The notes under the pieces were generated by a model that did no database searches, was not told the origin of the DNA, and saw only the letters and a list, made by a program, of their open reading frames with translations. From contig DEJF01000069.1 of the NCBI GenBank assembly GCA_002353225.1, positions 18,883 through 39,074 on the forward strand: a DNA stretch of 20,192 nt, given 5' to 3'. Below are positions 1 to 7,900 of the stretch, in pieces; the first letter of the stretch is position 1, and each line of letters begins with the position of its first letter. A program made the translations under genes and the position numbers. Origin of the DNA: Prevotella sp. UBA2755. Lineage in GTDB: Bacteria; Bacteroidota; Bacteroidia; Bacteroidales; Bacteroidaceae.

Positions 1-921
1 CATGGTGACATCCAGCCCAACTTAGGAACAGTGACACAGGGTGATTTGACCGTATCCATTAATAAAACCATCGCTGCAGATGCAACGGAGGAGGTCACTT
101 TCTATGTCAATGAGTGTGGTACACCCAATAACGCTGAGGGCTTGTTCTATCTGACCTTGGATGTTGATAATAGCGGTACTTCGGAGTATCGCTATGCGCT
201 GATCAATAGTCAGAACACGGATGCTACTGCAGACGATTACAAATGGGACTATATCGCCCGTAATGACTATCGTATCATCCCTATCTATTTGGACGACGTG
301 AAGTTTGAAATTATACCTTACGACTTCCCTGCCATCGGTGTATATCCTGTATCAGTAAAGGAACTGGACGCTACGAATCATCTCTATGATTTTGAGTTCC
401 ATGACTATGGTCACTTCCATCTGCTGCCTTCTGTGACGAAAAGTGGAACAGCAGTGGAATTTACTGCTGATACTCCATCAGGTAGCAACTATCTGTGGCG
501 ACTGGTGGATGGCGCTTGGACGAAGTCATGGTTCACTGCCGCTACGTCTGGTGCAACTGCATGGATGACAGACGCAGAAATCACCAGCAATGGCTTCTAT
601 CGTGACCAGACAGCAACGGCTGACGGTGACGAGGTAGGTGGCGCACCTTATTGGTATGTGAATGATGGTATAGCAGGTCCTCAGTGGGATCCTGCCGCTT
701 CTGGTACTTATCGTCCCTTCATCTTCGGCTATATCGCAGACCCAGGGGCTTCAATGTCAGAGGATAAGAAGATTTATCATGAAATGAAGATAGAGGTGTA
801 TAATGGTACCGAGGTTTATCGCCAGATGGTCTATCGCTTCTATATGACATTGTCTGCTGACCAGATGATGTATAGCCGTATGTTCGGCGCTCCTCGTGTG
901 CGTCATACGCATGGCTACTAA
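1..921 (+). CDS. C-terminal part of a secreted/surface beta-rich protein (5' partial)
   Basis: The frame is open from the first base (reading HGDIQPN...) to the TAA at 919-921, so this is the last ~306 residues of a larger gene whose start lies upstream; the GTG at 31 is only an internal codon. No transmembrane segment or catalytic motif is visible. The sequence is rich in Tyr, Asp, Thr and Gly and short hydrophobic strands, as in extracellular beta proteins. A stretch reading IARNDYRIIPIYLDD followed by PYDFPAIGVYP resembles the strand that ends fimbrillin-like domains of Bacteroidales fimbrial and tip proteins; that resemblance is from memory and weak. It ends in an ordinary RVRHTHGY, without the GKGVYIVNGKK-type tail of the next gene, so it probably does not use the same sorting signal. 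A hairpin array follows directly, and there is no clear T-tract terminator. Function unknown. Confidence 0.8.
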   Translation, partial: HGDIQPNLGTVTQGDLTVSINKTIAADATEEVTFYVNECGTPNNAEGLFYLTLDVDNSGTSEYRYALINSQNTDATADDYKWDYIARNDYRIIPIYLDDVKFEIIPYDFPAIGVYPVSVKELDATNHLYDFEFHDYGHFHLLPSVTKSGTAVEFTADTPSGSNYLWRLVDGAWTKSWFTAATSGATAWMTDAEITSNGFYRDQTATADGDEVGGAPYWYVNDGIAGPQWDPAASGTYRPFIFGYIADPGASMSEDKKIYHEMKIEVYNGTEVYRQMVYRFYMTLSADQMMYSRMFGAPRVRHTHGY

Positions 922-930
922 AATAGGGGC

Positions 931-1111
931 TTCGGCTCACGCGTTCTTTGAGGCTTTGCCTCGAAAAACTGTGGCGCTCGGAAAAGTTCAAACAAGTTTG
1001 ACTTTTCACTCGCTGCTGCGTTCTTTGAGCCTACGGCTCGAAAATCGGCTTCGCCTCAGCAAAGTCTGAAAACGAGTTTTCACCTTTGCATTCGGCTCGC
1101 GCGATCTTTGA
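931..1111. repeat. Intergenic array of hairpins and imperfect repeats
   Basis: Three imperfect copies of a unit approximating TTCGGCTCGCGCGTTCTTTGA occur at 931-951, about 1007-1028 (diverged at its 5' end) and 1091-1111. Between them lie stem-loops: GAGGC/GCCTC at 950-962; a 12-bp stem with one bulged T at 981-1007; GAGCC/GGCTC at 1027-1039; and a compound stem at 1059-1089 (GCAAAG/CTTTGC outside, TGAAAAC/GTTTTCA inside). None has a proper T tract on the + strand, so they look like a dispersed palindromic element rather than one terminator, though they could protect or end the upstream message. Apparent ORFs on the minus strand here are arginine/serine-rich and repeat-derived, and are not called. 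Similar elements are common between Prevotella genes as I remember them; no search was done. Confidence 0.65.
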
Positions 1112-1138
1112 AATACTGAACACAATCCAGATTTGCCA

Positions 1139-1213
1139 ATCCGGATGCCTCGGATTCGTTGTCCGAGTACCTCGGATAACCTGTTCCGGTATCTGGTATA
1201 CCTGATGCCAGAT
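1139..1213. repeat. Cluster of short palindromes and repeats
   Basis: This stretch holds the 8-bp palindrome ATCCGGAT (1139-1146), a CTCGGA/TCCGAG stem (1149-1167), the 8-bp direct repeat CCTCGGAT at 1148-1155 and 1170-1177 (22-bp period), the palindrome GGTATACC (1195-1202) and an ATCTGG/CCAGAT stem (1191-1213). It continues the palindromic island that begins at 931. No coding frame is convincing. It may be structured RNA in a 3' end, or remnants of mobile palindromic units. Confidence 0.4.
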
Positions 1214-1224
1214 AAAAGCATACT

Positions 1225-1264
1225 TGATAGGAGCCATCGGAAGGAGTGATAGGAGCCATCGGAA
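1225..1264. repeat. 18-bp direct repeat, 22-bp period
   Basis: TGATAGGAGCCATCGGAA occurs exactly at 1225-1242 and again at 1247-1264, separated by GGAG. The repeat lies about 55 bp upstream of the -33 element of the promoter at 1320-1350. A tandem pair two helical turns apart could be an activator site, but it could equally be a simple duplication. No coding role is seen. Confidence 0.6.
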
Positions 1265-1319
1265 TACCCCATGCCCCTTACTCATGTCTTCCGTCGACCC
1301 TATTTAAATCATCATTTAG

Positions 1320-1350
1320 TTGGCACTTTCAATATTACTTCGTATCTTTG
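1320..1350 (+). promoter_or_regulatory. Bacteroidetes-type promoter for the small-ORF transcript
   Basis: TTG at 1320-1322, 20 bp of spacer, then TATCTTTG at 1343-1350 fits the Bacteroidetes vegetative promoter (TTTG or TTG at -33, TAnnTTTG at -7). Transcription should begin at about 1355-1358. The transcript would carry the first repeat copy (1370-1429), the 1443-1501 repeats and both small ORFs, and end at the terminator at 1787-1818, giving an RNA of about 460 nt. It is the best promoter match seen between 922 and 1913. Confidence 0.6.
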
Positions 1351-1369
1351 CAGTGTGAATGCATGAAGA

Positions 1370-1429
1370 GACAAGGCAGAACAACTTGTTGTAACTCAAA
1401 AACCTTATCACTCGCCATCAGCAAGTGAT
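1370..1429 (+). repeat. First copy of a ~46-bp direct repeat with a degenerate hairpin
   Basis: Bases 1380-1415 match 1761-1796 exactly (36 bp), and the similarity extends back about 10 bp with a few changes. The copy ends in a stem-loop at 1407-1429 (ATCACTCGC against GCAAGTGAT) with one mismatch and no T tract, unlike the intact terminator of the second copy. In the frame used by the second small ORF the sequence reads as an 11-codon mini-ORF (1359-1394) ending RQNNLL, the same tail as that protein. Because the predicted transcript start is almost at this ATG, I do not call it a gene. It looks like a decayed duplicate of the 3' end of the small-ORF unit, or a leader hairpin. Confidence 0.65.
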
Positions 1430-1442
1430 TCATGCTGGTTTA

Positions 1443-1501
1443 GGTGCAGGAGATTTTCCTGTAACTGACTGATAGTCAGTATCAGGTGCAGGAAGTGCAG
1501 G
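1443..1501. repeat. GTGCAGG repeats around a perfect stem-loop
   Basis: GTGCAGG occurs at 1444-1450, 1486-1492 and 1495-1501, and between the first and second copies lies ACTGACT-GAT-AGTCAGT (1464-1480), a perfect 7-bp stem with a 3-nt loop. It lies in the expected 5' leader of the small-ORF transcript, 60-120 nt before the first start codon. It may be a regulatory RNA structure or another dispersed repeat. Confidence 0.4.
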
Positions 1502-1561
1502 AAAACCCAACATTTTAAATATGTCTTGACAGGTGTCGTGATTTCCTCTCTCTTTCAGAAT

Positions 1562-1663
1562 ATGTCAGATTATTATATCATCTATCTGTTAGGTGTTATA
1601 ACAGTAGTGATAACGCTTTTGGCAGGATTAGTATTAACAAATAAAAAAGTGGAGGACGAATAA
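1562..1663 (+). CDS. Small hydrophobic membrane protein, 33 residues
   Basis: ATG at 1562 opens a 33-codon frame ending TAA at 1661-1663. The product begins MSDYYIIYLLGV, continues as an uninterrupted hydrophobic stretch (about residues 5-26, rich in I, V, L, G) and ends in a charged tail TNKKVEDE. This is a single membrane helix with the acidic end last. The next small ORF starts 1 nt after its stop, so the two are probably translated together. There is no Shine-Dalgarno, as usual in this phylum. A promoter lies upstream at 1320-1350 and an intrinsic terminator follows the pair. I do not recognise the family; an accessory subunit of a membrane complex or a small toxic or signalling peptide are both possible. 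Coding status rests on the pairing, the hydrophobic pattern and the flanking signals, not on homology. Confidence 0.5.
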   Translation: MSDYYIIYLLGVITVVITLLAGLVLTNKKVEDE

Positions 1664-1664
1664 T

Positions 1665-1775
1665 ATGGGAATGTATATGATTTTTATGGTAATTACTGTA
1701 CCATGCATGTTGTTCTTGCTCTATTGCCTGACCCCAAGAGGTCGTGAATGGATGAGGCAAAACAACTTGTTGTAA
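1665..1775 (+). CDS. Small hydrophobic membrane protein, 36 residues
   Basis: ATG at 1665 (second base after the previous stop) opens a 36-codon frame ending TAA at 1773-1775. It begins MGMYMIFMVITVP, has one hydrophobic helix (about residues 3-22, with two Cys) and ends in a basic tail, TPRGREWMRQNNLL. By the positive-inside rule the C-terminus should face the cytoplasm. Its last codons lie in the direct repeat shared with 1370-1415, and the terminator hairpin starts 11 nt after the stop. The pattern of a short helix followed by a TPRG-type basic tail recalls tiny subunits of membrane complexes, but I cannot name a family. With the 33-residue neighbour it forms a compact two-gene unit. Confidence 0.5.
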   Translation: MGMYMIFMVITVPCMLFLLYCLTPRGREWMRQNNLL

Positions 1776-1796
1776 CTCAAAAACCTTATCACTCGC
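1751..1796 (+). repeat. Second copy of the ~46-bp direct repeat
   Basis: It matches 1370-1415, with 1761-1796 identical to 1380-1415. It spans the last codons and stop of the 36-residue ORF and the left arm of the terminator stem. The two copies are 381 bp apart and bracket the whole small-ORF unit, so one copy may be the footprint of a duplication or of recombination that could delete the unit. Confidence 0.7.
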
Positions 1797-1818
1797 TGAT
1801 GGCGAGTGATACTTTTTT
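1787..1818 (+). terminator. Intrinsic terminator after the small ORFs
   Basis: A perfect stem (T)ATCACTCGC / GCGAGTGAT(A), 10 bp including the closing T-A, with a TGATG loop, is followed after one base by six T (1813-1818). It lies 12 nt after the stop of the 36-residue ORF and 94 nt before the start of the giant gene, so the giant gene needs its own promoter or read-through. Confidence 0.8.
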
Positions 1819-1912
1819 CTGGATTGTGTGACAAAATGAAATACGGACCTCGGCGGTGGGAACTGCCAGGGCTTACTATATTAGAATATAAACATAAAAA
1901 CGACATAAAACC
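1819..1912 (+). promoter_or_regulatory. Leader region of the first giant gene (no clear promoter)
   Basis: No full TTTG/TAnnTTTG pair is found here. The nearest -7-like sequence is TATATTAG at 1877-1884, without a good -33 partner. Two structures are visible: GGCGGT-GGGA-ACTGCC (1852-1867), a 6-bp stem with one G-U pair and a GNRA-type loop, and TATATT-AG-AATATA (1877-1890). The sequence before the ATG is A-rich, which is typical of translation starts in this phylum. Either promoter or post-transcriptional control could act here; the call is tentative. Confidence 0.3.
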
Positions 1913-4900
1913 ATGACGAAGTTAGCAAGACTACTGATGAATTTTAGACATAGTAACATGGGTTTTAGACATAGTAACAAAATAACATCAGCCACGACGA
2001 GCCTCGCCCGCCGTGCCCTCCTCCTTTTCTCCATCCTCTCGATGGGAGTCGGGAATGTATGGGGAGCGGAATCTGAAGATATAGGTGGTGGTAGCCATGC
2101 CGTAAACTCTTCTTACTTTACTATCAGCAGTACACAGTTTACAGGACTGTCAACAACTAAGGAGATAAGAGTCTATACAATTCAAACTACAGTCAGTTCT
2201 GATATTAAAATTTGGCAAAATACAACCAGTTGGAGTTCTGTTTGGGGATCTTCTGCAGAAATCCCTACTACTTCAGAATATTATAATTCGGAAGGTGGTT
2301 ATTTTGCATTCCCCCTTACTTCTGGTATTGTCACTGAATTAACAACAAATGGTCTTTTATTAGAAGCAAAGACGGCAGGAATTAGTAAAGTTACGATAGC
2401 CGATCCAGATGTTGACGAATTCCTCGGCTCTGAAGCATCAGGTGCTACATCAGAAAGTGGTTCTCAAGAAATAGCAAAAGAAACTTCTGCTGCTCAGACG
2501 ATCGACTTGACAGGTGTTAGTCTGACAGGGGTGAAATATGTTCGTATCTATCTTGCAGATGCCAGTGGTAATGCCTTGTCTGACCAAAGTTTGTTGACGG
2601 TAACTTATGATAGTAATGCAGCAGTAGCAGCAGGCTCTTCTGCAAAGAATGGTGTCTATGTATACAATGCTGGTAATAACTTGGATTTGTCAAAGGTGAG
2701 CATTACCTTAGATGCTGGTGCAGGCAATTTTGCCAATTACCAGATTAAATGTCTACTCTCAACAAGTACTGGCACTCCTACTGAAGGTCCCGCCTTGACA
2801 AAGGAGCCTGATTGGAACTTGACCTATACTTATACGTTTACTTATCCAGTTGAGGAAATAGAGGTGCCTTTAAGTGTTGGGGACTTGTTGTCGAATCATT
2901 TGGAATTAAACTATCATACTATTGCAGAAAATAAATTAAAGGAATTGTCTGGCTCGTCATCAATCTCTTCATTCTTTGGTCGCTGGTATATCAGGAATAA
3001 GGATACAGGTGTACGTCAGTCTTTGTCTTTTGGAAGCACTGCACAAGCATCCACCTGGGCTATCCAGATGGGGTATAATAATGGTTATTTCGATGGTAAC
3101 TCCAATGGATGTGCCATTAATGATAATGCAGGAGAATATGGTTCAACCAGTAATGACTGGTCTTATGCGCAACTATTTGGTTGGTTTAGAGTGTGTTTGC
3201 CGACTTCTATAGGTACTCAAATGTTTGAAGCCTCAGACTATGAGATTGTTTTTGAGTGTACCGACGATTACTCAGGTAGTTCTCCAGTTATAAAACTTCG
3301 CTATATCTTCCAGTTCCCAGAGATAGGTGAATTTGAGGGAGAGGCAAATACGGGCGCGACAGAGACTTCAAGCACACAGACGGTTGCCGACCGTGCTGCT
3401 ACGAGTGTAGCAGTGGATGTCACTACTCAGGCAACAGATGCCAAGTATGCTCGCTTCTTCGTTACTGACGCTCAAGGAATGGTTGTCAATCCTACTTCTA
3501 TATTGGAAGTGAAATATAATGATGTGGCAGCAACGGCTTGTACAACCACAAATAGCGGATTCTATATTTATAATGGTGGTGACGCTTTCGATGTAAGCAA
3601 AATCAGTGTGTCATTGAAAGCCTCTAAGTTGTATAAGACATATAAGGTGGTGGCTCTCTATTCTACAGCATTGGCAAAGATGACTTACGCAGGTGGTGCC
3701 ATGATAGAAGAGCCTGACTATGATAACAAGCATACTTACTCTTTCGACTACACCATTACGACATACGACCAAACACCACAAGTAGAGTGGGATGCCACAG
3801 CGATGGAGACTGATGCTACGGATACTAAAATTGATGCCAACTGGAATACCTCGTTGGCAGAACTGGCGGCAGGACAGACCATCAAGTGGTGGGTGAAGGA
3901 CGGTAGTAATAACATTCAGTCTCTTGCCATTGGCACATCACGCCAAGACGGAACTTGGACTATCGGACTGCCTACGGGCTTCACTGTTGCAAGCGATGTG
4001 GCAACACTCTCTGGCATGACCTCTGTCGATGCCGGTCAGTTGGAGTCATGGGTGAAGACCAATGTCTATGCTCCTTCGGATAAGACCTATGCTGATGTTC
4101 ATGACTATAAAATAGTTTGTGAGGTATATACCAACAATGCTGGTACTGGTAATCCCAATGCCCGCTACACCTTCTCCATCCATAAAGGTTTTGTCGGCTC
4201 GCTGAAGAGTACGGCTACTGATGCTACTGAGCGTGTCCTTTTGGCTGCTTCTGATGTTTCAAAGGAAATCAGCGTGACACTGCCCACAGGTACAAAGTAT
4301 CTGCGTGCTTATCTGACGAATGTTGATGGAAATCCTGTTGACCCGAGTGGCAAGTTGTCTATTACGGGCGGAGCAGCGGTATCTTCATCTGTAGAGGCAT
4401 ATACCGTGAATTATGGCTCCTGCTTATATAATAATGGTAGTGCATTGACAAGTCCTGCTACTGTAACGCTGACGCTTGACGACACTAAGTTGGATGAGTA
4501 TAAAGTAGTGGTCGTTACTTCAAAGGATAATGCTGTCGTGACTTCTGACTATGTCAGCAGCGAGCCAGACTGGGATGGCAAGACCACCTACTGGTTTAAA
4601 TATCCAGCCAAGGCAACAACGAGTTTAGAGGAAAATGTGGAGTGGAGTGCCCAGTCTATGCAGATTGTTGCACCTGATATCGAGGCTACAGTAAATCTTG
4701 GCACAGGCTATCTGGAGAAAAATAAGAAACACTATACCCTGCAGTGGTCTGTGGTAGACAAAGATGGTAACGCTCAGCCATTGTATCAGGGAAGCAGTCG
4801 TGTGAATGACTATTGGTCGGTGGCTATCAGTGGTAGTCCCTTTACCTTGTCAGCCGACTCTAAAGTGCTGACAGTGACTAACGACGCTAACCTCAGCACT

Positions 4901-7900
4901 TCTACGTGGACCAGTTGGACTTCCCCGGTATTCTATGCACCAGCCAACAAGACGATGAAGCAGATTACGGATGATGGGATTGTGTTTGTCTGCAAGTTCT
5001 ATGAGGACGACAATGCCGCTGCATTGAATGATGCACTGCTGTCGATGACCTATACGGTATATATTGACAGAACAGGAAAGTTAGGTAAACTGAAGGATGG
5101 TGGCAAGCGTGGCGGTGAGACCATTGAGACTATCACCAGTGGACAGACAGTGGCAACCATCAGTCTGAAAGATGCATCAGATGCCTTCCTCAGTGAAATG
5201 ACAACGGCTCCCACCTATGCCCGTATCTATCTGACCAAGAGCGATGGAACTCTTATTGATCCGACAACGGGTGAAGAGCAACTGACAAGTATCAGTGGCG
5301 CCACAGCATTCACGACAGCGACTTACGGCTATTACCTACAGAATGAGAGTGGCTTGACTTTGCCTGATGCAACACTGACTCTGCCAGCCGATAAGTTTAA
5401 CTACTATTATGTTGTTGTCGCAATGTCGAAGGACACAGGCGAGACAGGTCATACTGGTCCCTTCGCTCGTGAGTTCTCTAATCGTGCAGCATCAATATCG
5501 TCCGTCTATGAGCCAGACTACGACTATATCTATACCATCAAGTTCAAAGAGACCTCTACGTTCCCTGGAACACTGACCACTCCCCATTTCCAGCACGCCA
5601 AGGAGATTCTGGTATCTAGCGAGGATGTGACCGAGTTGACCATCCCCCTTGCCGATAATATCAACAAGATAAAGAAAGAGCTTGGAACTTCCACTCTGGT
5701 GGAATTGGCAAACAATTTCCATGTACGCTGGTATCTGACGAAGCGTGACGCGAATGGCGACTATGAAAAGATTCCCAACTCGGAAAACTATCTGACTTCT
5801 GTCGGTGGTACTTATTGGAAACACATGACTGAAGAAGACTTTGGCCTCTACTGGAACTCGGCTACCGGTAATAAGCCTGGTGGGGATTACGATGCAGCCA
5901 ACATGTTGAATATAACGGTTACAAAGCCGTCGGCAACTGATAGCTGGGAGGAATATCGCCTGATGATTGTAATGAGCAACGACCTGACGGGGCAGACCGA
6001 CGATGGTGGCGACCCAAAGAAGCTGACCCACGAGCCTGACAACCTGAACATGCTCTACATCTATAACTTCTACCTGGAGCACGAGTTCCAGTTTGTTCAT
6101 GATGTGGGTGAGTCAGGACGTCCATACGTTACCAAGAACGGTGCCGACATCGACACCAAGGATGCCCGCATCAATGCCACCGTGCAGCAATACTCATGGG
6201 ACAACAGTACTGGCTCGAAGGTTGCTGTCAGCGAGGACATCCGCCAGGGCGTACACACCGTGGAGTACGACATCTACGTCGATCCCACCACCAGCACGCC
6301 CGTCAACCTGAAACTTCCATTCCAGAACTATTTCGGTAGTGGTAATAACCTGGAGCCTGCTGCCTACATCCGTTGGTACGACTGGACTACCGACATTAAC
6401 CATACCCGACTGATAATGGATGGCTCCTATTTAGAGGACATGCAGGAGGTGAACAATGGCTCCACCGTTAGCCGTGGTTTCTTTATGCTGAACAACAGTG
6501 TTGGCGGTATACAGCCCACTCAGGACCTGGTGGGTGTAAAATTCAATCCTAATGGCCTGAATGAGTTGGTGACCATTGCCTGTGACGTCAGTAAGTACTA
6601 CGACGGTATCTACGAGGGTTCTGTCGATGACACACGTGCCGGCTTCAGCGGCAAGAAACATCCGTACCTCATGCACGAGCCTACGCTGAGCACCCGTTAC
6701 ATCTTCAACATACGTCCGGCATCAGTGATAGCCACCAGTATTCAGATTGGTGAGGACAAGTTGGCGGCTGGTGGTGCCGACATGTTCCAACTTGCTGAGG
6801 ATAACGGACGTGTGGCTGTGGCAATGAAAGATGGGAATACTACATTCTCCATCCGTGCAAATCTTTCGGAATTGGGTTACTACTATATCAACAACGGTGC
6901 TTCTCTGCTGAACTGTAATAATCTTCAGTGGTATGCCTATTATGAGGACGGAACGGGTATTTACCGCAACGATACTAAACTGACTACAGTTGACAATGAT
7001 GAGACTAAGCGCATATCGCGAATTAAGGTGAGTGCGCTTAGCGGCACTTACAACCACATCACCAGTGCAGCCAGCAAGAGTGTGACGGTTGCTGCCGGTC
7101 AACGATTCCATTTGGTAGGATATATTGGTAACGGATCTGTGATGGCACCTGTGGTGCACTATGAGATTAACCTGCAAGATGCACCCGCTTCTGCTGCTGA
7201 CGAACTGCCATTGGAGCGCACGGAAGCCTACCTCCGTCAGCACATGACGCTACAGGCAACCGTTGACTTCGACGGTCTTGGCGGCACCGAGCTGTCCAGC
7301 ACGCTTACCACGCAGAGCGAGAACCACTCTACCGAGCCACTGCCATGGAACGAGGCTCAGTATGGCTTCTGTTATCCTGACGTGCGCCGTATCTGGGCTA
7401 ATGGTGGCAATGACTATATGGGTATCTCGCCATTGCATGGTGAGTATATGCTGCTGAGGTCAATGAACGGTTCTGGCATTACCAGCTCAGGCTACGAATA
7501 TCATTGGTGGGATGGTACCGAACTCCATGACTATACCTATAGCTATGGCTTAGGCCTTGACGGCAGAGGGGCAGCAGGACAATACGGTTCGTTCCTCTAT
7601 GTCGATGCTTCTGACGAGTCGCGTACCATCGCCAAGATGAGTTTTGAGGCTAATCTTTGCGCGGGCTCAGAACTCTGCTTCACTGGTTTCATCGCCAACA
7701 TGACAGGCGGTACAGTTCAACCTCAGGTGATGTCTACTTTGTATGCTGTTGCGCCGAATGGTACACGTACGAGGGTCGTTTCATTCCACTCTGCTAACCT
7801 CAGCACTTCTGTGGCAAGTACATATACTGCAGGTACATGGTATCAGGTTTATGGGCGTATTGCTATACCTAATAATGTTGATTTGTCAGATGTTGACCAC

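Noticed and set aside
719..1272. Overlapping minus-strand frames of 84-96 codons across the end of the first gene and the hairpin array
   Set aside because: They read as Arg/Ser-rich low-complexity peptides produced by the palindromic repeats, with overlapping frames and no start signal.
1246..1428. 60-codon plus-strand frame over the promoter and first repeat copy
   Set aside because: It crosses the predicted promoter and repeat, has no coding pattern, and overlaps the likely transcript start.
5492..6100. 202-codon open frame on the minus strand inside the first giant gene
   Set aside because: It lies wholly antisense to a well-supported coding frame, has no promoter, and its composition (V, I, R, H-rich) is that of a shadow frame.
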